Source of the DNA: Actinomyces ruminis
GTDB lineage: Bacteria; Actinomycetota; Actinomycetes; Actinomycetales; Actinomycetaceae
NCBI RefSeq assembly: GCF_002154335.2
Contig: NZ_MTPX02000008.1
Span: 1 to 50,679 of the forward strand
Length of the DNA: 50,679 nucleotides
Direction of reading: 5' to 3'
Shown here: positions 19,073-28,967 of the stretch, in pieces
Layout of the letters: each line of letters begins with the position of its first letter
Position numbering within the stretch: position 1 is the first letter of the stretch
Notes under the pieces: generated by a model
The model's database searches: none
What the model was told of the DNA's origin: nothing
Seen by the model: only the letters and a program-made list of their open reading frames with translations
Made by a program: the position numbers and the translations under genes

Positions 19073-19552
19073 TCAATCATCGAGTCCGAGTCTGCTTGCC
19101 GCGTCACCGAGAGGGAACGTCCCGGCATCACTGCTTCCGGCAACGCCGTCAGATACCGGGAACACACCCTGATCCGCCGAGGTGAGGAACACGTCCCCAT
19201 CATCGGAAACCTTGACGAAGATCGCATACTCGCTACCAGACACCATCTCGACCGACTCGGCCGTACCGGTGTCCGCCGGAATCTCCAGGATGACAGCCTC
19301 ATCGCTGAAACTGGGATCACTCGCAAGCACGTCACCGTGGACAACATCCCACGTCGTGTCATCCATGACACTCGTCTGGACGTCGGTCACCGAGATGCGC
19401 AGCGCATAATCCGAGGCGGCCTCCAACTCACTCAACGAGCCGTAATAGGGCGAGTCCTCCGCGGCATCATCATCGCTTGAGCCACAGGCGGTCACCGCCA
19501 CCAGGCCAAGCGCGGCGCAGGCAACGACAAGGATCTTCTTCACGGAAGACAT
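19073..19552 (-). CDS. Small surface lipoprotein
   Basis: The 159-residue product has a textbook lipoprotein signal: MSSVKKILVVACAALGLVAVTAC, with VTAC as lipobox and Cys23 as the modified residue. An acidic linker follows, then a domain with DYALRISVTDVQTSV and VILEIPADTGTAESVEMVSGSEYAIFVKV, which looks beta-rich. The ATG at 19552 follows a strong AAGGAGG site. I do not recognise a family. No neighbour on the same strand is close enough to suggest an operon. Confidence 0.75.
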   Translation of the reverse strand: MSSVKKILVVACAALGLVAVTACGSSDDDAAEDSPYYGSLSELEAASDYALRISVTDVQTSVMDDTTWDVVHGDVLASDPSFSDEAVILEIPADTGTAESVEMVSGSEYAIFVKVSDDGDVFLTSADQGVFPVSDGVAGSSDAGTFPLGDAASRLGLDD

Positions 19553-19920
19553 CTACAACCTCCTTGTCAGGGAACGCCACCCGGTGCAGACAAATCTACA
19601 GCAATACCTTACAAGCATGGTTGCGACACACCCCGGACTACAGTCAGCCAGGGCTCCGACGACGGGATGGTTAACGACCACCCGTACCGGCGAACAATTA
19701 AGTCTACGGTCGGCACTGTGAGAGCCGTCCACGTTGCACCGCCCGAGCACGCGCCCGCCGACACAGGAACAAGCCGCTGAACGACCTGACGAAGATCAAC
19801 TGTTCGAGGAGACGCGCGCGACATACAGTGAGGTGGGGGTGTCGGCACAGCTGCCGCCCCCGACCGGAGCGTCGAAGCCAGCCCACGCGCGCGCCCGAAG
19901 GATCAACGAGGAGCCGGAAA
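19553..19920. other. Intergenic stretch without a recognised gene
   Basis: These 368 bases lie between divergently transcribed genes. Open frames on both strands are short and show no recognisable family or signal. The stretch presumably carries the promoters of both flanking genes, but I see no clear hexamer pair. Confidence 0.5.
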
Positions 19921-20180
19921 TGAAAACCACCTACCGGGCCAGGGGGAGAACGATAACGATACTGGTCGGGAGCTTTTGCCTCGTATTCACGCTTTCAGTG
20001 ATCGTGCTTACGATTCTCGAGGCCATCAGCCTACGCACGGCCGCGCTCACGCCCGTTCCTTGGATAACCGCGATTCTAGGGACGTTCATTCAATGGCTTC
20101 AGCTTCGAAGGAACGACGCTAGGACATGTCGATGCACGAGCCAAACGCCCGAATTCTCTTACCTCGGGTCAGCTGAATGA
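19921..20180 (+). CDS. Small two-segment membrane protein
   Basis: The 86-residue product begins MKTTYRARGRTITILVG and has two hydrophobic segments at about residues 10-38 and 44-61, with a basic, cysteine-containing tail. The ATG at 19921 is chosen over upstream in-frame starts because GAGGAG lies 7 bases before it. The stop overlaps the next gene's start as ATGA, so the pair is coupled. No family recognised. Confidence 0.55.
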
Positions 20181-20581
20181 AAGAACTATTTGGAGAGCTG
20201 CGGGGGTACGTTGTGTTCGTAGCCATGGTTGTCATGGTCGCGGCACCGATGTACCTAGCCCTGGCAGCAGTGACCCTTCTCGATATAGGCAGACCCAAGT
20301 ACGGCGGTCTCACGCTGGTATGGCTGCCGCCGGTTCTGATGCTGGCCTGGCTGGCGGCGGTGATCCTCTGGGGTGACTTCGTTTCCAAGTCACACGTGGG
20401 CCAGTTCCTCGGCGAGGCGCTGGAACTCGTCGTGCAGGTATCTGCCATGGCGCTCATCGGGGTGCTGCTGGTGGAGCCCCTGCCCGCGGTCCTGGTGTTC
20501 GGCGCGACGGCGCTGGTCTCCTTCCTGCTGCTCTACTGGCTGTACGGGAAGATCCCCACGCCAGAAGGAGACGACCGATAG
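20177..20581 (+). CDS. Four-segment membrane protein
   Basis: The 134-residue product has about four hydrophobic segments near residues 10-37, 46-66, 80-98 and 101-125, joined by short loops. It overlaps the preceding small membrane gene by four bases and is followed after about 175 bases by another membrane protein gene on the same strand. No family recognised. A regulatory or transport partner role for the two coupled proteins is only a guess from their shared layout. Confidence 0.6.
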   Translation: MKELFGELRGYVVFVAMVVMVAAPMYLALAAVTLLDIGRPKYGGLTLVWLPPVLMLAWLAAVILWGDFVSKSHVGQFLGEALELVVQVSAMALIGVLLVEPLPAVLVFGATALVSFLLLYWLYGKIPTPEGDDR

Positions 20582-20756
20582 CACCCCGGTAGGCAGCAGT
20601 GACGCCGCCGGAGCGAGGCATCCGGATTGCGTAGTGGCTGGCAAGCGCGACCCTGACGAAGATCAGCCTACGATCTAACTCGCACCTTCCCTACACTGAC
20701 CTGCGTAGACATCGCCCGACCGCATGTCGGCGGACGAACTCCGGGCAGGAGGACCC

Positions 20757-21341
20757 ATGGCCACTACAGCGCAGGAGCCCGACGAGCACTGGCATCCGGC
20801 GATCCCGCTTTGGGCCATGGTTTCGGGGAGGGCCTTCATGGCGCTGGTCGAAGGCATTGCCCTCGCGATCGTCGTCGGAACCTGGTCAGCGTTGACGCAT
20901 GCAGGTTTGAATGCGGATCGCGCCATTGCGTTCGCCATCGTGGCGGCCGCGATACGGGAGACGCTCGGGGGAACCGCGTCGAGACTGATCATGCGAGCCA
21001 AGCGCTCGCAGGACCCCGAGGGCCCCACTTTGGCCGTAGTATCGTTCGTCTTTCCAGCGGCGGCGGGCGCAATCTCTGCCGCACTTCTCGCGCCCGCCTC
21101 GGTGCTCCACCTCACCCTGGCGACCTGGATCTTCTATTCGGTCATCATCATTACGCTCGACAAGCCCTGGGACACCACCCTCAACCACAAGGAAATGATG
21201 AAGCGCGGCCGCCAAGTGCGCTTGATGACACGCGAACACTTCGCCGAGGAGATTCAGGACGGCCGCTTGAGTTTCTCGGAAATCGACGATGAAGGCTACT
21301 ACGTTGACGAAGATGGCAAGCGGATCGAAGAAGACGACTGA
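20757..21341 (+). CDS. Membrane protein with acidic cytoplasmic tail
   Basis: The 194-residue product has hydrophobic segments near residues 15-45, 55-70, 90-115 and 117-135, then a tail from about residue 145 rich in charged residues that ends in a cluster of acidic residues (DEDGKRIEEDD). The ATG at 20757 is preceded by AGGAGG at a 5-base spacing, which favours it over the earlier ATG at 20724. It lies about 100 bases before a two-component system on the same strand, and I infer possible co-regulation. No family recognised. Confidence 0.65.
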   Translation: MATTAQEPDEHWHPAIPLWAMVSGRAFMALVEGIALAIVVGTWSALTHAGLNADRAIAFAIVAAAIRETLGGTASRLIMRAKRSQDPEGPTLAVVSFVFPAAAGAISAALLAPASVLHLTLATWIFYSVIIITLDKPWDTTLNHKEMMKRGRQVRLMTREHFAEEIQDGRLSFSEIDDEGYYVDEDGKRIEEDD

Positions 21342-21443
21342 GCCAAGCAGAAACAGGCTTAGATTCACCTGCTTTGCATTGATGACAGCCCTCGTAGTTA
21401 CACCAGTAACCACTAGCCCAGCAAACCGGACTCCACCTCCCTG

Positions 21444-22660
21444 GTGCACGCTTTTACCGTCATCCTGGTTGTGCCAACGACAATGACTCGAGTATTTCAC
21501 CCACTGGCGCCGACACAGGTCAGACCCCTGTCTCTAGCTCTGATCACAGCCATCATACTGGCGTTAGACTTGCATACGCTTATCACATCACGTGACCCTA
21601 TCTCCGCGTGGTGGGAGGCACTCCAGGTTGCCGCTTTCATCGCCTACATACGAAGCGAACGCATTGGCGTACTGATATTCACAGCCACTCTCGCCACGAC
21701 GCTTTTGCTCCCTGACGCATACCTCGTTTGGACACCAGTTCTCGCCTACGTGGTGGTAATTGATCTCATTGCGCGGCGACGAGCACTCGTCGCCGTCGCG
21801 GTCTTCCTCACCGTCCACATCGCCCAACTCCCCTGGGCAGATACACCCGCAGACGTTCTTACCCCAATGGCGCTCTGGGCCGGCATCTGCACGGGCGTGG
21901 GGCTGCTGCTCCAATGGGCTGGCGGGCGCATGCATGCGCTAGAGCGGGAGCCAAGGCGTCCCGCGAGGCAGCCGATGCGCTCAACCGCCAACTGCGGCAT
22001 GACATCGCCGACATCCTGCACGACGACCTCGCCGCAGACCTGACTCACCTCCTGATCCTGACCCGCCAGCTGCGAGAGGCGGTCCCGGAGCACGACTCCG
22101 AGGCCGCCGCCGTCGAGGCGAACGCACGGAAGTCCCTAGGCCACCTGCGCGCACTCATCGACAACCTCGCGACGCCCCCGCATTCCGAAGCCGAAGAACC
22201 CGCCATCCCCGAACTCGTCGCCACCAGCAGGAAGGCACTCGCTCAGCGCTCCATCACCCTTGATGCGGACTTGGACAATACCGAACGTCTTCTCGCGCAA
22301 TACGGGCGCGAGGCAAGCAGATTGCTTGCGGCACTCATTCGTGAGTGCACCGTCAATGCGCTGAAGTACAGCGACGACGACGATCTGCTTTCGCTGGTCG
22401 TCGAGCCGACTGAGGAACAGCTGGCGATCACCTTCACCGCGCCGTGGCGCGACCGCGAGGTCCCCGCCGAGCTGCACGGCGGACACGGCCTGTCCACCTT
22501 GGCGAGCCGCTTCAAGAAGGCCGGTGGCGAGCTCGTCGCCAGTCGGGTAGGTGACTCCTGGACCGTCCTGGCAACAATCCCGATCGCCCCGGTCCCCGAT
22601 CACACCGGCGTTACCCGTCCCACCGAACTACCGGAACACACTGGAGCGTCCCATGTCTGA
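21444..22660 (+). CDS. Sensor histidine kinase, NarL-partner type (frame broken)
   Basis: The first frame gives four or five membrane segments up to about residue 160, then MHALERE. The second frame, from about 21945, gives an AKASREAADALNRQL coiled coil, the phosphoacceptor region ILHDDLAADLTHLL, and the ATPase domain with CTVNALKYS (N-box) and HGGHGLSTLASRF (G-box). One base missing near 21935-21955 explains the break. The coil plus HDDLAADL shows the HisKA_3 kinase class that pairs with LuxR-type regulators. It overlaps the regulator gene by 8 bases. The start may be the GTG at 21444 or the ATG at 21483. Confidence 0.82.
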
Positions 22661-23320
22661 CGGCACCCCGTCGCTGCGGATCATGATCGTGGACGATGAT
22701 CCACTCATCCGCACCGTATTCGCCGAGCAGATCGATGCGCAGCCACCCGTCGCCGTCGTCGCCACCGCCGAGGATGGAATGACTGCCCTAGACCTGCTCA
22801 GCCGCGCCAACCTGGACATCGATGCGGCCCTCGTCGACATCGACATGCCCGGACTGAGCGGCCCCCACACCGCGCGCGCGATCATTCAGAACCATCCCGC
22901 ATCGCCGTCGTCATGTTCACCGTGTTTCGGCGCGAGGACTCCCTCCGGGACGCCCTCGCCGAGGGAGTCAGCGGCTTCATCACCAAGGACGAACCACCGG
23001 AGGCGGTTGCCCACGCCCTGGTGCGTGCCGCCCGGGGCGAGCCCGTCATGTCATCCCGCCCCACCGAGCTGCTCGTCGAGGCCTACCGGGTGCAGCAGGA
23101 CCGGAGCGATGCCGTGCGGCAGGCGCAGGCCGCCGTCGAGAAGTTGCCGCCGCACCTCCAGGCGGTCCACGCCTGCCTGCTGAAAGGGTTGACCAACAAG
23201 CGGATAGCGACTCGCCTGAACCTCTCGCAAAACACGGTCCGCCTCTACGTGTCGGATGTGCTCCGCGAGCTCGGCTACAACTCGCGTACCGAACTCATGG
23301 CCGCCTACATCACCGGCTGA
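22653..23320 (+). CDS. LuxR/NarL-type response regulator (frame broken)
   Basis: The receiver domain reads MIVDDDPLIR with acidic pocket, phosphoacceptor Asp62 in ALVDIDMPG, and continues in a second frame after about 22897 with RIAVVMFTVFRRED and GFITKDEPPEAV, which supplies the conserved lysine. One base missing in CATCCCGCATC restores a single frame of about 222 residues. The C-terminal helix-turn-helix (LLKGLTNKRIATRLNLSQNTVRLYVSDVLRELG) is a GerE/LuxR DNA-binding domain. It is coupled to the upstream histidine kinase. Target genes are unknown; the small membrane proteins upstream are candidates. Confidence 0.85.
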
Positions 23321-23354
23321 CAGGATCGGTACGCCGCACCCTTACCCTGTGTGC

Positions 23355-24428
23355 ATGAGCCAGACGTCCTCAACCGCACCATCGCCCCACCCGCTGCCGC
23401 AGCGGGTCTCGGAGATCTTCGACCCCCTCCGCTGGCGCAACGTCGACGGATTCAGCAACCGCGGCGACGGCCCGGGCGCGCTCACCGACGTCACCTACCA
23501 CCGCGGCTGCGAGCGCGACGCCGACGGCGCGTGGGTGCGTGACCTGCCGGTGGTGCGGGTGGCACTGGACCGGCCCGAGCTGCGCAACGCCTTCCGCCCG
23601 CACACCGTCGACGAGTTGTACCGGGTGTTGGACCACGCGCGCATGAGCGGCGACATCGGCGCCGTCATCCTCACCGGCAACGGCCCCTCCCCCAAGGACG
23701 GCGGCTGGGGCTTCTGCTCCGGCGGAGACCAGCGGGTGCGCGGCCGGGACGGCTACCTGTACGAGAAGGCGGACGACGACGCCGAGCATGCCTCCCCCGT
23801 TAGCGACGCCGTGCCCGCGGACAACCACGACGCCGCCGTCGCCGCCCAGCGCGAGCGCCTGGACGCCGCCCGGGCGGGCCGACTGCACGTCCTGGAGGTG
23901 CAGCGGCTGATCCGCACCATGCCCAAGGTCGTCATCGCGGCCGTCTCCGGCTGGGCGGCCGGCGGCGGCCACTCCCTGAACGTGGTCTGCGACCTGTCGC
24001 TTGCCTCCGCCGAGCACGCCCGCTTCAAGCAGACCGACGCCGACGTCGGCTCCTTCGACGCCGGCTACGGCTCCGCCCTGCTCGCCCGGCAGGTCGGGGA
24101 CAAGCGGGCCCGCGAGATCTTCTTCCTGGCCCGCACCTACGACGCCGCCACCGCCGAGCACTGGGGCGTGGTCAACGAGGCCGTCCCGCACGCCGAGCTG
24201 GAGCAGCGGGCCCTGGAGTACGCGCGTATCGTGGCCGGCAAGTCGCCACAGGCGATCCGCATGCTCAAGTACGCCTTCAACCTGGCCGACGACGGCCTGG
24301 CCGGCCAGCAGGTATTCGCCGGGGAGGCCACCCGGCTGGCCTATATGACCGACGAGGCCGCCGAGGGGCGTGATGCGTTCCTGGAGCGCCGCGAGCCGGA
24401 CTGGTCGCCCTTCCCCTACTACTTCTGA
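23355..24428 (+). CDS. menB: MenB, 1,4-dihydroxy-2-naphthoyl-CoA synthase
   Basis: MenB closes the second ring in menaquinone synthesis, turning o-succinylbenzoyl-CoA into dihydroxynaphthoyl-CoA. The 357-residue crotonase-fold protein has CSGGDQRVRGRDGY at about 121-134, AVSGWAAGGGHSLNVVCDLSLAS at about 196-218 (oxyanion hole), and TDADVGSFDAGYGSA at 227-241 with the conserved aspartate. An insert of about 40 residues near 138-178 (charged, Ala-rich) makes it longer than the roughly 300 usual. The ATG at 23355 is the first start after the preceding regulator; earlier starts would overlap that gene. Its 3' end overlaps a convergent gene by 10 bases. Confidence 0.92.
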   Translation: MSQTSSTAPSPHPLPQRVSEIFDPLRWRNVDGFSNRGDGPGALTDVTYHRGCERDADGAWVRDLPVVRVALDRPELRNAFRPHTVDELYRVLDHARMSGDIGAVILTGNGPSPKDGGWGFCSGGDQRVRGRDGYLYEKADDDAEHASPVSDAVPADNHDAAVAAQRERLDAARAGRLHVLEVQRLIRTMPKVVIAAVSGWAAGGGHSLNVVCDLSLASAEHARFKQTDADVGSFDAGYGSALLARQVGDKRAREIFFLARTYDAATAEHWGVVNEAVPHAELEQRALEYARIVAGKSPQAIRMLKYAFNLADDGLAGQQVFAGEATRLAYMTDEAAEGRDAFLERREPDWSPFPYYF

Positions 24429-24964
24429 GCGTCCTTGTCCGGCTCCGCGGCCGCCTGGCGGCGGTGCTGCGCCGCATCCTCGCGCGCTCGCTCACAGGCC
24501 GCCCATACCTCGTCCAGCCGGGCCTCAACGGCGCGGCGCGCGACGGCAGGGTCGTCGTATCGTTTCATGTTCTCCAGCCCGCGCATGCGCACACGGCCGA
24601 ACGCGGCGTTGTAAACGGCACGATGGTGCGGGCGTCTGACCAAACGCCGCCTTTCGACCATGATCAGTTCCTCGCGCCGCCGCGGCCAGGGCAGGTAGTC
24701 CCTGGCGATGTGCATGCCCCGTTCAGTCACCTGCACGGTCCGGGGAAACAGCAGAAAACGGTGGGAGCCGTACCAGGCGGCTCCAAGCGCCGCGAAGTAG
24801 CACAACAGTATGAGGGCCCCTGTGGCCGCCATGTCCACAATGACAAAGATCGCGAAGAACGCCAGCGCCAGCCGCAGACCGCATACTAGGCACACCGCCA
24901 GCACCGCGCACACAACACCCAGCGCGGTTCCGCCGCGCTCATCGTCCTTTTGGTAGTAGATCAC
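24419..24964 (-). CDS. Membrane protein with PH-like cytoplasmic domain
   Basis: The 181-residue protein has two hydrophobic segments near residues 13-33 and 35-62, then FPRTVQVTERGMHIARDYLPWPRRREELIMV, which resembles bacterial PH-like (YdbT-type) domains where a protein-specific strand pattern follows two helices. The tail after residue 120 is helical and highly charged. It is convergent with menB, with stop codons overlapping by 10 bases. The start at 24964 is the only sensible ATG before the membrane segment. Function unknown. Confidence 0.65.
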   Translation of the reverse strand: MIYYQKDDERGGTALGVVCAVLAVCLVCGLRLALAFFAIFVIVDMAATGALILLCYFAALGAAWYGSHRFLLFPRTVQVTERGMHIARDYLPWPRRREELIMVERRRLVRRPHHRAVYNAAFGRVRMRGLENMKRYDDPAVARRAVEARLDEVWAACERAREDAAQHRRQAAAEPDKDAQK

Positions 24965-25144
24965 GGACTCACCCTATGTGCTCTCCAGAGGTGTGTTGGC
25001 GAGTTCGGCACCCGCCGCTCCCGCCGGGTCGCTTGGACACCGGCACTGGAGCGTGAAATCGTTGCGCCGACCCCGAGGAGCGAGCGCCGCAGGCGCCCCC
25101 TCATCATCATCGCGGCGTCCCCGCCGCAATACCCGGAGGTTCCC

Positions 25145-25732
25145 ATGCCCACCTGGATCACCCGCCTGCTCGGATCGACCGAGCCGTCCCGCCGTCGCCT
25201 TGGCGTGGCCACGCTCGTCGGCCTCATCGCCGGCACCTTCTCCGCCCTGGTCAAGTTCGGTTGGGAGGTGCCCTTCCCGCCGCGTACGCCCGGAATCCGC
25301 TCCGACACGAACCCGCCGCAGGCGATGCTGGAGTGGTTCGGCATGTCCCCGGAGACCTCGCACCTGACGATCACGTTCTCCAACAACGAGCTGCCGATCA
25401 TGTCCTTCATCGTGCACTTCAGCTTCGCGATCGTCTTCGGCCTGATCTACTGCATCGCCGCCGAGTACTTTCCGCGCATCAAGCTGTGGCAAGGCGCCGT
25501 CTTCGGTGTCTTCGTGTACGTGGGCGCGCACGTGATCGTCATGCCGCTGCTGGGTTGGGCCCCCAACCCCTTCCCCTGGATCGACGGCGCCCAGACCTGG
25601 TCGGAGCACTTCTCGGAGTTCTTCGGCCACATCGTGTGGATGTGGTCTATTGAAATCGTGCGCCGAGACCTGCGCAACCGGATCACCCATGAGCCCGACG
25701 CCGAGGTCGCCCTGGAGGCCGCCGCGCGCTGA
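25145..25732 (+). CDS. YagU-family inner membrane protein
   Basis: The 195-residue protein resembles the YagU (DUF1440) family of inner membrane proteins, some of which are linked to acid resistance. It has a short basic N-terminus, a segment at about 18-35 (VATLVGLIAGTFSALVKFGWEVPFPPR), and further segments near 80-105, 113-135 and 155-175. The PFPPRTPGIRSDTNPPQ motif is typical of the family. The ATG at 25145 follows GGAGG with good spacing. A strong terminator hairpin lies just after its stop codon. The specific role in this organism is not known. Confidence 0.8.
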   Translation: MPTWITRLLGSTEPSRRRLGVATLVGLIAGTFSALVKFGWEVPFPPRTPGIRSDTNPPQAMLEWFGMSPETSHLTITFSNNELPIMSFIVHFSFAIVFGLIYCIAAEYFPRIKLWQGAVFGVFVYVGAHVIVMPLLGWAPNPFPWIDGAQTWSEHFSEFFGHIVWMWSIEIVRRDLRNRITHEPDAEVALEAAAR

Positions 25733-25746
25733 TCGCTCAGTTCCCG

Positions 25747-25792
25747 ACGACGGCGCCCGCCCCGACTCTTCTGCCGGGGCGGGCGCCGTCGT
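25747..25792. terminator. Bidirectional terminator hairpin
   Basis: ACGACGGCGCCCGCCCCG at 25747-25764 pairs perfectly with 25775-25792, an 18-bp GC-rich stem around a 10-base loop. It lies between two convergent genes, the YagU-like gene and the ABC ATPase gene, and should end both transcripts. No strong T-run follows. Confidence 0.85.
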
Positions 25793-25799
25793 GGTTCCC

Positions 25800-26701
25800 T
25801 CAGCGCCCCAGCAGCGCGAGGATGTGACGACGCAGCCGTTGGAACTCGGGGGCGGCCTCGTCGCTCCCCAGCCCCGCGGGGACGCGGATGTCCTCCACCA
25901 CGTGCGCGGGCCGCTCGGACAGCACGATCACGCGGTTGGACAGACGCAGCGCCTCCTCCACGTCGTGGGTGACCAGCACTGCGGTGAAGCCCTGCGAGGC
26001 CCACAGCGAGGCGATCTCGTCCTGCAGGGTCAGCCGGGTGAGCGCGTCGAGCTTGCCGAAGGGCTCGTCGAGCAGAAACAGGCGGGGCCGGTTGACCAGG
26101 GCTCGGGCCAGGGCCGCGCGCTGGGCCATGCCACCGGACAGGGTGGTCGGGTAGCGTCGGCGAAGTCGCGCAGCCCCACCACCTGCAGCGCCGCCTCCAC
26201 TCGCCGCGGCTCCACGCGTCCACGAGCCTGCGGTCCCAGGGCGACGTTCTCCCGCACCGTGCGCCAGGGCAGCAGCGTGGCGTCCTGGAAGGCCAGAGCG
26301 CGCTCGGGTGCGGTGCCGGTCACGGCCTCGCCATCAACGACGACGCTTCCCCGGCTGGGGGTCTCCAGGCCGGACAGCAGCCGCAGGATCGTGGACTTGC
26401 CACAGCCGGACTGCCCCACCAGGGAGACGAACTCCCCCGGGGCGATGTCCAGGTCGATGTGGTCCAGCACCGCCAATTGCTGCGGCTTGGCGGCCTCGGC
26501 CTCATGCCGGGCCCGGGCGGCCGGGGAGAACAGGCGCATAAGCGCCGGCACCCAGCCGTGGTCGACGTCGTGGCGCAGCGGATAGCGGTGGCTGATGCCG
26601 GCCAGGCTCACCCGTGCCCCGCGGGAGGCGGGGACGGCACCGGTGGCGGGGGTGCCCGCGGCGTCCGCCTGCGTTGATGCTGAAGTCGAAGAAGCAGCCA
26701 T
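25800..26701 (-). CDS. ABC transporter ATPase, sulfonate/nitrate type (frame broken)
   Basis: This is the ATPase of the importer encoded by the following genes upstream. The first frame holds Walker A (GQSGCGKST), the Q-loop ([12 protein letters not shown]) and GLRDFADA. A second frame, starting near 26150, holds LSGGM (signature), [16 protein letters not shown] (Walker B and D-loop) and [11 protein letters not shown] (H-loop). One base missing near 26148-26158 joins them, giving about 300 residues. The LPWRTV Q-loop and H-loop are typical of SsuB/TauB/NrtD ATPases. An N-terminal low-complexity extension of about 28 residues precedes the core. Three bases separate it from the permease stop. 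Confidence 0.87.
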
Positions 26702-26704
26702 GAC

Positions 26705-27793
26705 CTACCACCTCACCAGGTTCTGCTGCCAGGCCAGCAGCGAGGAGCGCAACTTGAAAAGCAGGATCATTAGGGCGCGGCAGAAGACGATGAGCACGGT
26801 CAGGCCCACGTACATGCGCGGGTAGTCGGCCCAGCCTTTGACCCAGTTGATGTACCAGGCGAGCCCCTGGTCGACGCCGACCAGCTCCGCGGTCATCAGC
26901 GCAGCCAGGCTCGTGCCCAGGCCCGTGAACAGTCCGGTGAGCATGTCCGGCAGGGCCGCCGGGATGGCGATGCGCCGCACCAGGAAGGCCCCGTTCGCCC
27001 CCAGGGTGCGGGCCACGTCGAAGTAGGAGCGCGGCACGGCGCGCACGCCGGCGCGCGTCATGGTGGCCATGGGGAACCACGCCCCGAAGGCGACGATGAA
27101 GGCGGCCGAGGCGTACGTCGTCGGCAGGATGAGCACCGCCAGAGGCAGTAACGAGGCCGCGGGCACCGGCCCGATCGTCTGCAGCAGCGGGTGCAGCCAG
27201 TAGTCGGCCCGCCGCGACCAGCCCATGAGCAGCCCGGTGGCAAAGCCCAGCAGGGAGCCGACGGCGTAGCCGGTCAGGAACAACAGGGCGGAGGAGCCCA
27301 GGCAGCGCGCCAACAGCGTCCAGTCGCCGAGGAAGGCCTCGATGAGCACCTCCGGGGCCACGAAGTAGGGCGGGTCCAGCAGCCCGGACTTGACCGTGGT
27401 CAGCTGCCAGACGATGAACCAGGCCCCGAAGAAGATGATCCAGGCAGCCGGTGCGCCAGCGCCCCCGCAGCAGCGGACCCGGGGCGTGCCAGGCGGCCGC
27501 CGTCCACAGGCCCAGCGTTACGATCCAGACGCGACCAGGGCCAGCAGCGGCGCCGTCGCGGCGGTACGCGCGCCGGCCGCGTCGGGCACTGCCGCGACGA
27601 CGGCCAGGTACCCGGCCCAGATGACCAGCCCCAACCCGGCGAGCCGGGACAGGCGGGCGCGCCGATCCGCATCCTCAGAGGGGTGCGGCGCCGCGGAACG
27701 GGCGGGCGCCGTCGTGGGGGTGCCGGTCGAGGTCGATGTCGCGGCGGAGGTGGGCCGTTCCGCCGCGACGGTCGTATGGGACGCGGCGCTCAT
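26705..27793 (-). CDS. ABC transporter permease, sulfonate/nitrate type (frame broken twice)
   Basis: The gene starts at the ATG 27793 (MSAASHTTVAAERPTS), overlapping the binding-protein stop as ATGA. Three frames carry its parts: a cytoplasmic Ala/Thr/Pro-rich lead with one membrane segment (LAGLGLVIWAGYLAVVAAV), a middle part WIVTLGLWTAAAWHAPG, and then AAWIIFFGAWFIVWQLTTVKSG running into PEVLIEAFLGDWTLLARCLGSS. Breaks near 27525 and 27465 are each fixed by one base, the second in a G run. The C-terminal part is a BPD_transp_1 domain with an EAA-like loop (PRSYFDVARTLGANGAFLVRRIAIPAALP). The family includes SsuC and TauC. Confidence 0.83.
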
Positions 27794-28967
27794 CGGTTGA
27801 TTCCCAGGTCGGCGTAGACGGTGTCGGCGAGCTCGCCGGCGTCGATGCTGGAGTCGATGTAGCCGGTGAGCTTGAAGTCCTCGATGCCCGGCTCGATGGC
27901 CTCCCGGAAGCGGGTGGCCGAGGCCTCCCAGCCGTAGGTCTCCAGCACCTGCTCGATGAGGGACTGGTCGGCGGCCACGTAGTTGTTGTCGACCTCGATC
28001 TTGGCGATCTCCTTGCGGTTGGCCTCGGAGGCGGCCAGGTAGTCCGAGCCCTTCAACCACGCCTCGGTCAGTGCCTTGGCGTCCTCGGGACGCTTGGCCA
28101 CGAAGTCGCCGTTCAGAGCCACGGAGCAGCAGAAGGGCTCCTGCTCATTGGACTCGATCACGTGCGCGGTGCCGTTGAATACGGGCAGCAGCGGGGCCGG
28201 GTCGGAGCCCATGATGGCGTCGACGTCGCCGTTGGTCAGACGGGTGCCCAGGGAGTCCTCGTCGATGGTGGTCCAGGTGATGTCGCCGTGCTCGGGGTCC
28301 ACGTCGATGCCCGCCTTGGCCAGGCCGATCGAGAAGTAGGCGAAGGCCGAGGAGGACAGTGAAGGAACGCCGATGGTGGCACCCTTCAGGTCCGCATAGG
28401 AGGTGATCGGGGAGTCGTTGTTGACCACCAACTCCAGGCAGCCGGAGTGGAAGCCCGCGGTCAGCCTGGCGTTGATGCCGTTGTAGATGGGCTCCAGCCA
28501 GGAGAAGAAGATCCCGGGGGCACCGATGTACTTGCCGGCGCTGACGGCATCCTTGGTGTCCTCGGTGCGCTGGGTGCGGGCCAGGGTGACGTTCAGGCCC
28601 GCGTCATCGAAGTAGCCTGGTGATAGGCGGCGTACAGCGGGGCGGCGCAGATGTCGCCGCCGATGACCAGCGGCAGCGGCTCAGCGGCGCCGACGACGCC
28701 GGAGTTGGTGCGGCGCAGCGTAAGCCAGGCCCCACCGCCGACGGCGGCCGCGGCGGCGAGCCCGCCGACGGTGAGCAGGCGGCGACGGGTAAAGCGCGAG
28801 GTTTTGGAGGACTCTGCGGCGTCGGTGTCGTCTGCGGCGAGGATGTCGGCGGCGTTCTCGGCGGTGACGTCGCCGGCCTGGGGATCAGCGGTGCCGCCGG
28901 CCTGGGGTTCGGGGGTCGAGTCGGGCGTGTGCTCGGGGTTGTTGACGGGGTTGGAGGGAGTGGACAT
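27790..28967 (-). CDS. ABC transporter substrate-binding protein, SsuA/NMT1-like (frame broken)
   Basis: The ATG at 28967 follows GAGGAG. The first 60 or so residues are disordered and rich in Pro, Glu and Asp, then SRFTRRRLLTVGGLAAAAAVGGGAW looks like a Tat export signal or membrane anchor. The binding domain begins LPLVIGGDICAAPLYAAYHQ and continues in another frame from GYFDDAGLNVTLA; one G missing near 28617 explains this. VSAGKYIGAPG, VVNNDSPITSYADLKGATIGVPS and NGDVDAIMGSDPAP match the NMT1/SsuA-type fold. The binding protein heads the importer operon and follows a cysteine-rich leader peptide, which points to an organosulfur substrate. Confidence 0.85.

Noticed and set aside
18593..19076. 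Minus-strand open frames upstream of arcA as a gene
   Set aside because: They run through the inverted repeat, have biased composition and show no recognisable motif.
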